Positions 14,605-26,334 of a stretch of DNA of 64,000 bases are shown piece by piece. The notes beneath the pieces were generated by a model. It worked only from the letters and a program-made list of their open reading frames with translations, made no database searches and was not told where the DNA came from. The translations under genes and the position numbers were made by a program. Source of the DNA: Rhizophagus clarus (lineage: Eukaryota > Glomeromycota > Glomeromycetes > Glomerales > Glomeraceae). The stretch spans positions 186,001 to 250,000 of the forward strand of contig BLAL01000160.1 of the NCBI GenBank assembly GCA_015698045.1, read 5' to 3'. Numbering within the stretch: the stretch's first letter is position 1; each line of letters starts with the position of its first letter.

Positions 14605-14645
14605 AAATGTGCATGCATGCAATGCACGTATGATGCATGCATTCA
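14605..14645. repeat. Cluster of TGCATGCA palindromes
   Basis: Within about 40 bases the hexamer TGCATG or GCATGC occurs several times, with an ATGCAC interruption. Each unit is its own reverse complement. The surrounding sequence is homopolymer-rich and has no gene. Confidence 0.5.
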
Positions 14646-16447
14646 AAAAAAAAAAAAGAAAAAGAGAAAAATATTTATTATTTATTATATTATTCTTTAT
14701 TTATTAATTTTTTTTTTTTTTAGGGAGCACGGTTTTTTTATTTATTTATTACAAATGATGAAAAAAAAAAAAATGAATTATATGTTTATGTTTGGTTATT
14801 ATTGTGTTGTGCGTGGGGATTTACATTTGATTGATATTTTTTTTTTTAAAAAAAAATTTTTAAGTATTGTACTGGTGTACATTGTACAGGTTGCACATAG
14901 ATACATAAACACATACGTATACTGTACATATAACTTTCATACAGTTCATACAGTTATAATTTTCCATTTTCCCATGTGTTTATTTTAATTTATTTATTAT
15001 TTATTTATGTTGTATTTTTTTTTTTTTTTTTTTTTTTGTTTCGGAAAAAGAATTTTAAAATTAAAAAATGATCAACCCATCAAAAATGTCGAAGAGGATA
15101 TGAAAAAAAGAATATTGACCTTTTTTTTTTACGGATGGATTTATTACGGATTTACTTAATATAAACAAAAATTTTATTAATAATTGAAAATGCAAATAAT
15201 GTAGTAATGTAGCAAAGTAGTAGTAAAAATAATTAGTAAAAAGAAAATAATCCTGCAAATAGCAAAATAATTCCGTAAAAAAAAAATAAATAATGTAAAA
15301 TGCAGTAGTAAAAAAAAGGGTAAAATTAAAAATGCAAAAGACGCGTAAATCATGTGAAATATTCTATATTCATACATTATGGTTTAGTGGTGGTGAACGA
15401 ATTTTTTTTAGGCGGAATCTAATCTATAGTCTAAGTGGGTTAAGTGGATTGGTAATAAATATTTTAAGGGAGTCTAAGTGACTAGCGTCAAAATTTTATA
15501 AATTTTATAACTTCGTAAAGGTTAAAAAAATACTTTCTAATGAAATTTATTTAGTTCATAATTAGTTAATTTTTGACTCTGTACCTTATTTAAATTTCAT
15601 ATAACTTGGCTACAACTTGGCTATTTTTTAGCTTGCTTGGCTTGTTTAACTTATTTTAGCTCCATAAATAATGAAATCCTTAAATTAAGCGTTAAAAATT
15701 CAAAAATTTGGTGATACCATAATTAGTAAATTCATAATTATTGTTCTTATAATTTAGTGGTGGTGTAATTAATTAAATTAATTAGCAGTATAATATAGTT
15801 ATCATTAATTTAATACAGTTCATAATTTAGAAAGACTTTATAATCATAATTAAAAGTATTAATTAGAAAAAATACTGTACATATGATAATTAAAAAACAA
15901 TGAAAATATTCAAGTAATTAATATTTACATCATAACTGCATATCATTATTAAATCTGTTCATAACAAATATTTTGAAAAGTAAATCATATAGGTGCTGTC
16001 GAAAAATTATAGAATCATCGGCGTTACAGCATATTATTATTATTAAATTACCGTAACCATTACGGCATACGGCATAAGCCGTAATTTAATTTCGTTACTT
16101 GTTCCGTTTCCGTATTACAATTTCAATGGCACCTATAGGATATCATTAATCTGTTATTATTTCTTTTAATTAATGTTTTAAACTTTAAATTTTACACATG
16201 TTAACTTTTAATTTCATAGGTCACTAATTGCGTAATTGAGACTATGGTTGAAATATGAAATAGTAGACTTGAAGGTTGAATCCGATTTCGCTTAAACGTA
16301 AATGAGAAATTTCAATCATTATCCTTAATTAGGATTGAAAACAAAAAAAATTCCATGGAATTTGGATCAACCTAAACATATTATTACACAAAATTTTGGC
16401 TGGAATTAATATTTGGCTGACATTAAAAATCTTGAGAGTGCAATGTG

Positions 16448-16990
16448 CAATGTCATCGATATGTGTGATCTTCTTATATGGAAATTAGCTCTTAAATAAC
16501 TACGATCCATAAAAACTCAATCTCAAGTAATCGTGAAGACGATCCTAATCTGAATTTGTGAATTGTAGCAATGTCATCGTTATCTGATCTTATACGGAAA
16601 ATAACTCTCAAATAATTACGATCCATAAAAACTTCAAGTAATCGTGAAGACGATCCTAATCTGAATTGTGAATTGTAACAATGTCATCGATATCTGATCT
16701 TATACGGAAAATAACCCTCAAATAATTGCGATCCATAAAAACAAGTAATCGTAAAGACGATCCTAACCTGAATATTGTGAATTAAGGTCGAGTGTAGCAA
16801 TATCATCGATTTGTGATCCAATACTCTTAAATAATTACAATTCATAAAACTCAATCTCAAGCTGACCATAATCTCGATCCTAATCATGAAAACGTTTAAT
16901 ACGAAAAGTAGCTCTTAAATAATTACGATTCATAAAAAAACTCGATCCTAATCGTAAGGACACCCCTGTGTCATCATATATTTTGTAAAG
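16448..16990. repeat. Minisatellite array, unit about 110-121 bp
   Basis: Four to five diverged copies stand head to tail. Landmark blocks recur in the same order in each copy: CAATGTCATCGAT (starts near 16448, 16569, 16679 and 16798), TCTTATACGGAAAATA, CTCAAATAATTACGATCCAT, and AAGTAATCGTGAAGACGATC. Spacing is 121, 110 and 119 bases. The last copies are more eroded. No coding potential is seen. Confidence 0.85.
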
Positions 16991-17084
16991 ACACCCCATG
17001 TTACAGTCAACTCCATAGATTCACATCATGTACTTATAAATTCATCATCTGGTTCATTTATAAGCTTACATGATGATCAATCCA

Positions 17085-17420
17085 CTCATCTTTAAAATAT
17101 AAATATTAATGCTCAAAATAAATTGAATCAATTTACTCTTTAATTATACACATTATATGCTCAAGAAGAATTTGGATTAATTCACTCCTTTCATATTATA
17201 TGCTCAAAATCAATTCACTCCACTTTAAACATATACAGTATATGCTCTCGAGACGAATTGGAATCAATTCATTCATCCTTAAAATATAAACATTATATGC
17301 TTGAAATAAATTGAGTACTCAATTCACTCTTCTTTATATACACATTATATGCTCAAGATAAATTTAATTCACTCCTCTTATATTATATGCTCATCTTTAA
17401 ATATACACATCATATGCAAC
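17085..17420. repeat. Minisatellite array, unit about 40-55 bp
   Basis: About eight copies of a unit built from ATTATATGCTCAAGA, then AATTnnnATCAATTCACTC, then a T/A-rich spacer. TATATGCTC or its variants recur near 17108, 17155, 17200, 17242, 17296, 17346, 17385 and 17412. It lies about 120 bp to the right of the first array and shares no sequence with it. About 420 bases of AT-rich DNA follow before the end of the next gene. Confidence 0.8.
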
Positions 17421-17844
17421 ATTTAATCTCTCAAGATGGATATGTAAAATGTCATCTTATAAGTTCAATGATTCGAATTATATACTGGAAACCCTGATGA
17501 ATGCCTTTGTATTAAGTTCAATAATATTTCATGATCTCTTTCATGTTGCATTTCAAATTGTATACACCAAAATATGTCTTGATAGTGTTGTGATTTATTC
17601 GTCTACTTTTAAAAATATGTCGTCCAAATACACATACTTAACGCACACTCTCTAATTGCTCATTCTCTAATCGCCATTTACATATTCTTCTTTATATTTA
17701 TGCAAGTTGTTCATAAAGAATGAAAATAAATTCAAATTATTTTATTTTTAAATACTTGAAAAGTTACATAATTTAGTTTTTTTGTTCAACATTTGGTTGA
17801 AAGTGTATACTCTAAATTACATATATTAAATTAACTATCTTCCT

Positions 17845-19172
17845 TCACAATTCAGCATTGTTATGCACTTTTATAACATCTTCATGATCATTTAAATTAT
17901 TCATAAATCTTGTAAGCTTTTCCATCAATTCTTTATCACTTTCATCTATTTTAATGGTTGATGTAGGAATATATCCACTACTCATCCTAATGACTTCATA
18001 ATTATACTTTGTTGTTAATTCTCCATATATTGCATTGACAGATGACGAAGGGCATATGATCTAAAGGGAAGAGAATTATATCATAAATTAGACAAAGCAG
18101 AAAAATTCCTCAAAAATAATAAAAATAATAACCTCTAATGAATCATCATCTAATTCTTGAATATCTTCAACTTCATTAATCTCTATTGCATTATCCATCA
18201 TTTTGTCAAGTGTGTCCTGCGTTGATCCATGATTAAACTGTATGCTACCTTTAAAAATAAATTTAATTACCTGATGACTTATACAACGAGTCGCTTTAAG
18301 TTGCGGAATTACCTTTTTTATCAAACATCCACGATACGACTGACATTGATCCTCTGAAATTTGTTTTAAATTACATTAAACAATATTTTTTTTTATCATA
18401 AATCCTTCTAATCAAATTAATCAAATCAATGATTCCTCAATTGATTCACCTCGTACCCAGCTTTAGTAAAAAAATGTTTTAAATCTTTAACGGTTCTGTT
18501 TTTGTTATCTGTCACAGTTTCTCTATTATAAAAAATTTATGATATTTAGATATTAAAGATACTTGATCCGCAAAATTTAATTAGGGAATATCTTGTAAAT
18601 TACACTAAAAATGCTATTCCGCCGGGTCCATATCCTTCATAGGTTATGTTCTCGATGCTTTCGGCTTTTATTTGACCTAGTGCCTATTAAAATTCACAAT
18701 ACCTTGAATAACTTTGCACAAGTTTTCATATAAAGTAGAATCGTTTAATTATAAAATATACAAACCCTTTTAATTGCATTGTCTATATTATCCTTAGGCA
18801 GATGTGCTTTTTTAGCACTGGCCAATGCGGCAGCCAACCGAACATTTTGTCCAGGATCAGAACCTCCCACTTATCGCGTCGAGTAAAATAATAATCAAAA
18901 ATACTATTCATGTATGATGTTACGGTGTAATGTAAAAAATACTCAAAACACCAACGTTTTACCGCAAGTTGAATTTCCTTTGAAAGTTTCGTAAATAGAA
19001 TTCCACGTTCAAGATCTTTTACACCCTTCACGTGTCTAATTTTACTCCATTTATTATGTCCTGCAAACCTTTTCTGCACATTATTAAAGTTATTTGCATA
19101 TAACGTAAGAAAAGTTTTATTAGAACTATATTGCAAAATTCTCGGAAGAAGGTTTCGAGTTGTATGAAGCAT
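17845..19172 (-). CDS. YebC/PmpR-family mitochondrial translational activator (TACO1-like)
   Basis: Exons 19172-18956, 18869-18766, 18683-18604, 18522-18457, 18353-18313, 18248-18133 and 18060-17845 join in frame to 279 residues. The family signature is clear: [14 protein letters not shown] with LFTKLSKEI near the start, [16 protein letters not shown] at the first junction, then [16 protein letters not shown] and a C-terminal domain ending IKVHNNAEL. Bacterial YebC proteins are about 240-250 residues; the extra N-terminal part here ([18 protein letters not shown]) is rich in Arg and Ser with no acidic residue, as in a mitochondrial presequence. Human TACO1 is needed for translation of COX1 in mitochondria, and bacterial relatives relieve ribosome stalling. 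The ATG at 19172 is preferred because the frame upstream has only a GTG. The first donor (C|GTTGGT) was chosen because it alone restores the conserved KLGG. Length and conserved blocks suggest an intact gene. Confidence 0.93.
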
Positions 19173-19274
19173 TGATCTAAAAAGTTTGATTAAATTGATC
19201 ACACTGATTAAAAAAGATACATAGGCATTTTAATTTAAAAAGGAAAAAAAAGGAAAAATCTACAATCCACATGA

Positions 19275-19612
19275 TTATTTCACGGCTTTTGGCGCTTTGC
19301 CAGCTCGGGGTAAGCCGGGTCCTAGATGCAACAGTTCACGTGGTTTACTTTCCATTTTTGGAATCGGTGATACACATAAATCTGTCGATTGTTCAACTGA
19401 AATTTTTGTTTTAAGGATTAAAGTTCCTTTTTTTTGAATTATTACTAAGCTTTCAACCCTTTTTTTTATCTGTAATCTAGAAATCTTGTGGAATTTCAAG
19501 ATTATAGATCTTAGTAAAGCTATTAGCGAAAGTCTTTAAGAGGCTAACAGAAAGTGTAAGGTCTTCAGGAGCTTTTTTACGTGGTTTCAAATTTTACTCA
19601 TTTAATCTGGAC
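19275..19612 (-). CDS. Unidentified small protein-coding stretch, exon structure unresolved
   Basis: Two stretches on the minus strand look coding, but I could not join them cleanly. One (about 19612-19503) reads KPRKKAPEDLTLSVSLLKTF and on to IPQDF. The other (about 19394-19275) reads from VEQSTDLC to a proline-rich end, GLPRAGKAPKAVK, and a stop. A tract of A's lies between them and may sit in an intron; TTTCAG just before the second stretch is a plausible acceptor. No start codon in frame was found for the first. The basic, short character and the position about 100 bp upstream of the TACO1-like gene would fit a small organellar protein, but I do not recognise it. It could also be a decayed gene. 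Confidence 0.35.
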
Positions 19613-20176
19613 AGCACACACTATTTTGTTGAGAGTTCATCTAACTTGAATACTGAGCAAAAAGCAATTGATAAGAATCTGAAACAATACAGGTTAACCA
19701 AACTATACAAAAAGCTAAAGAGTGAACGGTAAGGAAAAAAGGTAGCGCACTTTAAAGGTACGATTCAGAGATCCAGTCAAAGACATACTCAAACTTTTGA
19801 AACTAGTAGCGAATTGTTGTTCCTTATAATCAGCGTTATGTTGGAGCAAATTTTCTCAAAGGAAACCTAGTTCCAATTTTCTTGAAAAAAAAAAAAAGTT
19901 TTTTGATGTTTCTTTTCGATTTTATCGGAGATTTGCTCTTTGTTTTGGCATTTTCTTTTTGACGAGAGTTTATACTTTACATTACGTAAAACGTTACAAG
20001 TCATTTCGGAATCTTATTCCAAGACGCTTTAAAAATTACAAAGTTTCTCTGACAAATGATAATATTTCCCTCCGGAATTTCAAAATATATATGATACACA
20101 GCTTATAGATTTTCTTGAGATTCCATAATCAATTACCTCAATTACCTCGATTGCGAGTAGATTCATATAATCAATC

Positions 20177-21942
20177 ATGCCAAGTGCGGGTGTCAAAGTT
20201 TATGTCGGTCACCTCCCGGAACGAGCCAGACCAGAGGAAATTAAGGAGTGTTTTTCCAAGTATGGCAACGTAGTTAACATGGAACTGAAAGGAAACTACG
20301 GATTCATTGTAAGCGTTTCAATGTGGTGATCAGAAATATTTTGACTATCGAATAAAAAGCAGATTTACAGCAGACCCAACATGAGATTAATGCGTCCAAA
20401 GGATTTTTGTATTAATAATGAGTGATAAAATATCTATGCATATGTATTACACGAAAATGGTGCTTGTTTGCTGTTATTCTTGCCATGTGAAATCCTTTGG
20501 ACGCATATCTTATGACGGGAGGGAGGTTGATTCTACTCATTACTTTGACAAAGAATTGCTACTGACATATAACTGCAACATAAAAAATAAATGAAAAGGA
20601 ATACGAAGAACGTCGTATATGTGAAGAAGCAATTGATTCTCTTAATGGAACCGAATTTCAAGGATCTCAACTTCGTGTAGAATTTGCTCATGGCGAAAGA
20701 AACGGAAATTTCAAATTTCATAATCATCATCATCATCACCATCACAATAATCATCACCATAGCAACAACAACAACAGAGGGGCAGAAACAAAATCTACCG
20801 ATACATGTTTTAAATGTGGTCTAGTCGGTCATTGGGCACGAGAGTGTACTAGGTAAGCAACTTTCGTGGTCAGAAGGAGCTAGCAACTTCTATCAAGGAT
20901 CAGAAAAAAAAAAAAAAAAAAAAGGTTTTGACCTAGTGCGTTTATAAGCGAGTTTAATTTAAATCAAGCTATTCATCAAGTATTGAGAAAACTGCGACCA
21001 GTCAGTATCATAGCTTTGAGAAATTCTGATGTCTTAAATAATTGCTATCCTTTAGCAACGGGCGTGAATTTGTTTCTCGAAAACCAGGTAGATATGATGA
21101 TCGTCGTACCAGTGACAGTTATATTAGGGAGCCATATAATGCAAGAGACAACCGGGATAAATACATTAGGGATGAAAGATATCCTCCTCCAGCTCTTCCT
21201 GAACGTAGTGGATATGATCGTCCTTATGATCGCTATGGAAGAGATCCTCCTGAGATGGAATACAGAAGAGATTATCGTGGTACTTATGATAGACCATATG
21301 AGAGAGAAAGAGATAGACCTTATGATCGAAATTATCCTGACAGGGAATATGATAGGATTGGTAGAGATAATTATGACCGCAATTATTACACAACTCCAAG
21401 AGATGGATATGACCGAGATGGATATGATAGAAGACCTTTACCTCCTCCTGATGTCACATTATATCCTGGTAGAGGTCGACCTGGCTCTCCACCACCACCA
21501 CCACCGCGTCGAGGAAGTTATGAGAGGGGAATGAGGTAAGCCTTTTTTTTTTTTGGATATATATAACTTAACAGTCTGATACATTTATGTGTACTATTAT
21601 GTTACCTAAATAGGGATCCACCAATATCATATCGTGCTCGTTCACCGTTAGCAACTTCTCGTTATCCTGATCCATTAGTTGGACCACCCCCATTAAGACC
21701 TTCATCTCCTCGTACTGGCATATATAGGTATGCTTTATTTATACAGAGCTAGTTCTTTTAAAAAAATAAACATTTGTTTAAACGAGAATTAATTTATAAA
21801 TAGACGGCGTTCCATGAGTCCAATAAGGGGTGGTAGAACAAACGTTCCTTATTCAGGACGTCAGAGATCACCTAGCCCAGTTTCCAGACCATTATCGACT
21901 AGACGTGGACCAAGTACTCCAACACCACCACCTAGGCGTTGA
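20177..21942 (+). CDS. SR-type splicing factor: RRM plus CCHC zinc knuckle plus Arg/Tyr/Asp-rich tail
   Basis: Exons 20177-20308, 20599-20852, 21056-21535, 21614-21727 and 21804-21942 give 372 residues. Residues 6-75 form an RNA-recognition motif: RNP2-like VKVYVGHL and RNP1-like GNYGFIEY, which is restored exactly across the first intron. A His/Asn tract (about 85-103) separates it from a CX2CX4HX4C zinc knuckle at C114, C117, H122 and C127. The rest is a long low-complexity tail full of RDY, YDR and DRPY repeats, then SP and RS dipeptides (RSPSPVSR) and a PPPRR end. This order resembles SRSF7 and plant RSZ proteins, which bind pre-mRNA and guide splice-site choice in the nucleus. The tail here is richer in Arg-Tyr-Asp than in plain RS repeats. 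Intron 1 (290 bp) holds a perfect 17-bp inverted repeat. All five exons keep frame, so the gene looks functional. Confidence 0.92.
20390..20506. promoter_or_regulatory. Perfect 17-bp inverted repeat inside intron 1 of the SR-type gene
   Basis: ATGCGTCCAAAGGATTT at 20390-20406 is the exact reverse complement of 20490-20506, with an 83-bp loop. Weaker pairing continues outward for about 15 bases on each side (CCCAACATGAGATTA against TCTTATGACGGG). In the pre-mRNA it would fold into a strong hairpin. It may regulate splicing of this splicing factor's own transcript, or it may be what remains of a small foldback mobile element. Neither is proven. Confidence 0.6.
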
Positions 21943-22582
21943 GATAGATTGATTAATAGATAATTTCAACATTTTCCTAATTTTGTATGTATATTATTTG
22001 GGCAAAGCGGAAGCATTGACATAATATATAGACTAAAAGCACTGTTTCGATCAATGGGTTCATTTGACTAGCACATGAACATTTTTGCAGTTAAACTCGT
22101 ACTGCAAATATGTTAGACTGCAATTTTCATCTCTTCTCTTCAATTTTTTTTTTTTGTTATTTTATTACAGGTGTTGCAATGAATATAAAACATTAATTTT
22201 ATTGTAACTTATCATTTAATAATATTTGAAAAAAAAGGCTTAAATTTGATATTTGATTTTAAAATTATTATTGTAAGTCGCAAGATTTTTACTGTTATAA
22301 AAACCTCCAAAATAAAATGCTTATTAATAGTATTATACATTATTCTATTGGAAACGTCGCTTCATGAGCCAATTCTATGTTTAATATAGGGACATAAGAG
22401 TTTGAATAAACTTTTTTCCCATTTCTTTTCTGTTCGAGTTATAATTTTGGCCTCATCTGCTATGCATTTTATGATCTGTGTGACATTTATATCGATTAAG
22501 ACAAGGATCGTTGGATCTGCACTATCATTTTTGTTAAAAATAAATTTGCGATTAAAATAGATCATAATTAAACTTTGACAAA
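21943..22582 (+). other. Spacer between two plus-strand genes
   Basis: About 640 bases of AT-rich DNA holding the 3' flank of the SR-type gene and the 5' flank of the ASCC1-like gene. An AATAAA-like element (AAAATAAAATGC) lies near 22310. I see no further gene; a short minus-strand frame at 22362-22565 has no recognisable content. Confidence 0.5.
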
Positions 22583-25500
22583 ATGGCTCAAGTTGAAAGT
22601 TTAAATTGCATGAAAGACATAACTATCGTTCACGTTGGAAAACGAAATTTTCGTGTTCCAACTGCCTCGCTTCCTTCCAAGTACTCCTCATGTAAAGATA
22701 TCTATGGTAAACGTTTTAATACTAATTGAAAGTGAAGCTTTTTGTTAGTAATTAAAAAAAAATCCGTTATTTATTAGTTGATAAGGAAAGTGATAGTAGT
22801 AACATTAAAGCTGGTTCAACTAAAGAAGAAGAAATAACACTCGAACTTAAAATTCCACGGTATTTATATGGATATATTATTGGTAAATTTGATTTTTTTT
22901 TTTTTTAGTTCTTTTCTTTTCGTTTATTTTTTTAATATAATTACGAATTTTAATAGGAAGGGGAGGATCTACTGTAAAACAACTTAGAGAAGAAACTAAA
23001 ACTAAAATAAATTTACCATATCATAAAGGTCCTGTCAGTAAGTATATATCATCATCATTTTTTTTTTTTAAAAAAAAAGGATTTATGGAACAATTAAAAT
23101 ACTTTTTTTCTTTATGAATTCATAGCTATTACCGGTACAAAAGATAAAGCTGAGATAGCTAAAAAACGAATTGAAGATATTATTGCACCGGTGAGCAATT
23201 TTTAATAAATAACATTTTATATTTAATGATAAGAAAGATAATTAATTAATATTTTTCTAGTATAATAATAATACAGGAAATGAAAAATCTATTAATGATA
23301 CGAAAATTGAAGACAAAAATAAAGATAATGTTGAAGATTATGAAACAATTGTACTTAATATTTTCTGGCGTTTACATAGAATAATTATTGGTAAGTTTAA
23401 TATCTTTAATTTTTTTGACTTGAGTAATATTTATATTCTTGAAAAAAAAAAATTGGGTTTTTATTATGATATTGTAATTCGCGAAATTTTATAGGATCGA
23501 GAGGAAGTACCATAATTCAGATTCAAGAAGAAACTAAAACTAGAATAACATCACTATCATATGATAATCTTATTGGTAAGTATATAGTCGTATATGTAAT
23601 TTTACGTAATCATTCAATGATATGTATTTTTTTTTCAATAAATTATAGTTATAAGTGGTACAAAAGACGGGGTTGAGATGGCTAAAAAAAGAATTGAAAA
23701 TATTATTGAATCCGTAAGAATTTTTAATATATACGTTTTATTATGTACGTGTATATATATTAACATTATTATAAATATTTAATACGTTCTTTAGTATAAT
23801 AAAACAGAAAATGAAAAATCTAATGACACGAAAATAGAAGATAAAATGAAAGATGATGTTGAATCATTTAAAGAATCAATTAAAGACATTGAGGTAATTA
23901 TACTTAAAATTCCAGGACGTTTACATGGATCAATTATTGGTAAGTTTTTACTTGAGATATTGCTTTTTTCATTTCGTGTCGAAAAGAAAATAAATTAGTT
24001 TTGTCATAATATTGAAATTCACGAAATTTATAGGATGGGGAGGGAGTATCGTGAGACAGATTAAAGATGAAACTAAAACCGGAATAAATGCGCTATCGGA
24101 TGATAATCTTGTTGGTAAGTATGCTCGTAAATGTAATTTATGTAGTTATTTAATAACGTATATTTTTTTTTTTTTCAATAAATAGTTATTAGTGGCGTAA
24201 AAGATGGAGTTGAGATGGCTAAAAAGCGAATTGAAGATATTATAGAATCAGTAAGAAATTTTAATATATACGTTTTAACATATAAGTATATATAAGTATA
24301 TACATTTATTAACAAATTTGAATGTTAAAATACTGCCTTTAGCAGAATAAACCAGAAAGTGAGAAATCTAATGATACGAAAATTGAAGATAAAAAGAAAG
24401 ATGATGTTGAATCAATTAATGAATCGATTAAAGATAATGAGGAAATCACGTTCAAATTTAATGTTCCACGTCGTTCACTTGGGTTAATTATTGGTAAATT
24501 TAATACCAATTCTTTTTTAGTGATATTTTTATTCTTAAAAAAAACACTTGGGTTTTATTATAAATTCATGAAATCTTATAGGAAGAGGAGGGAGTACAGT
24601 GAGAAAGATTAAAGATGAAACTAATACTAAAATAACAGCGCTATCAGATGAAAGTCTTGTTAGTAAGTATGTTCGTAGATGCAATTCATATAAATATTCA
24701 ATAACCTTTGTTTTTTTTTCAATAAATAAATAATAGTTATTAGTGGCTCAAAAGATGGAGTTGAGATGGCTAAAAAACAAATTGAAGATATTATTGAATC
24801 GGTAATCAATTTTTTAGATGTGTTTAAAATTTTAATCAAAATTTTAATTCCTTGTTCTCTTTTGAATTATATTTGTCAGTATAATAATGCAGGAAATGAG
24901 AAATCATTTAATAATAATACCGGAATTGAAGATAACAAAAATGAAAATATTGGATTAATTAGAGAATCAATTAGAGAAAAGAAAGAAGTAAACGAAAGAT
25001 ATGTTACAGAGAGTCTTGATATTCCACAACCTTTACATGGGCTCATTATTGGTACATGAGTAAATTCTTTTATTTTTAATAAACTACTTTTATTATAATA
25101 ATGTAATTCACGAAATTTGTAGGAAGGGGAGGGAGTATAATAAAACAGATTAATTATGAAACTAGAACCAGAATAACGCTTCTACCAGATGATAATCTTG
25201 CTAGTAAGTATAAATATCAATATTTGAGATGTAATTTTATATAATCATCCATTAATATGCATTTTCTCAATAAATAATAGCTATTAGCGGCACAAAAGGA
25301 GGAATTGAGAGAGCTAAAAAACGAATTAAAGAAATAATTGAATCAGATGTAACTTTCAATTTCATATTTTTTTGTTGTTTTAATTACAAATTTTTAATTC
25401 TTTCTTTTTTCTCAAATTAATTTTTAGTCAATTTTTAAACTACCACCAACACATTTTATTTCTTTACCGCTTACTGATCCTCATATTCAACGCAAAGTAG

Positions 25501-26334
25501 AAGATTTTAAATCAAATGTACTTGAACTTAATCTTCAAGGTGTAGATAAATCGATACTTATAAATTCTCACTCGTTACATATTACAATTGGAATGTTACA
25601 TTTGTATAGAAAACAAGATATCGAAGGAGCAGTGAAATTACTTAAAGATTTGTCAAAAAAACTTAATGAATTAATAGGGAAAAGAACTTTAGTTTCTATG
25701 TTGTCTGGTATAGCAGTGATGGAGGAAAAAGATCCAGGTGTGTAAAGTTTTTTTAGTATAAATTTTTATAATATTTCCTAATTATTTATACCCTTATTGT
25801 GTTTAGTAAAATCGCATGTCTTATACGCCAGAGTTGAGGAACCGGCAGGACAAAATACCATTGAAAAGTTAGGAGGTAAAGATTCTCTTTTGACTTCATA
25901 TTACTACCGTAAAACAAAAGGATAATAAATTCAATGTTTTATAGAATTTTTAATAGACAAATTCGCGGAGGCGGGTTATTTAAGGAGGGAAAACCGACCA
26001 TTAAAGGTAAGTCATGTCATCCTCTATTAATTCTTATTTATGCGAATTAATAATAATTCTTTTATGCTAATTATTCCAAAATTTTCCTATTATAAATCAG
26101 CTGCACGTTACTCTCATAAATACTAGACATAGAGACGAGCATTCAGCATCTAGTAATAATAATAATAAACAAGAGGAATCAAATAGATATCCCTTTAATG
26201 CTGTTTCTATTCTTAATAAATTTTCCAATATAGAATTTGGGCCTAATCGACTTGAAAGTATACATATATCAAAAATTGCTGAATATGATGAAAATGGAAG
26301 ACATCGAAGTGAAGGTGGTATTAAATTGTCCTAA
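22583..26334 (+). CDS. ASCC1-like protein with five KH domains and a 2H phosphoesterase (AKAP7-like) domain
   Basis: Twenty exons join in frame to 744 residues: 22583-22706, 22778-22882, 22957-23037, 23126-23190, 23261-23390, 23495-23575, 23649-23713, 23795-23939, 24034-24114, 24186-24250, 24343-24493, 24582-24662, 24737-24801, 24880-25051, 25123-25203, 25281-25348, 25428-25737, 25807-25875, 25945-26006, 26101-26334. Five KH domains lie near residues 62-125, 150-217, 250-314, 347-413 and 455-520; their GXXG loops read GRGG, GSRG, GWGG, GRGG and GRGG. Residues 521-744 form the ligT/AKAP7-like fold with both HxT motifs (HIT at 571-573, HVT at 669-671), so the 2H catalytic pair is kept. Human ASCC1 has one KH plus this fold and belongs to the ASC-1 complex with the ASCC3 helicase (alkylation repair, ribosome rescue). 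The extra KH domains should enlarge its RNA-binding surface. Acidic, Lys/Asp/Glu-rich linkers separate them. Confidence 0.92.

Larger units (their letters stand above)
5643..16447. other. Gene desert of homopolymers and microsatellites
   Basis: Nearly 11 kb without a gene I can support. It contains dozens of A or T runs of 10-45 bases, GTT repeats (about 6093-6113), TA repeats (about 7573-7600), an AATAA-type pentamer run (about 9462-9481), TTA and AAT trinucleotide tracts near 11040 and 11285-11328, a poly(A) of about 40 at 11842-11881, and one of about 40 near 13211-13250. Many T runs turn straight into A runs (for example 8224-8247 and 8902-8940). The open frames in it translate as Phe/Lys/Ile/Tyr strings created by the homopolymers. 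The part next to 5643 is the promoter and 5' leader side of the preceding minus-strand gene and is notably pyrimidine/purine tracted. Confidence 0.6.

Noticed and set aside
14578-14988. Open plus-strand frame of 136 codons with CACMQC near the start
   Set aside because: Most of it is homopolymer translation; the Cys residues come from the TGCATG palindrome cluster, not from a conserved finger.
16448-17420. Possible CRISPR-like array
   Set aside because: Units are long, diverged tandem minisatellites without unique spacers, in a eukaryotic genome.
22362-22565. 67-codon minus-strand frame upstream of the ASCC1-like gene
   Set aside because: No motif; it overlaps the presumed 5' flank of the plus-strand gene.
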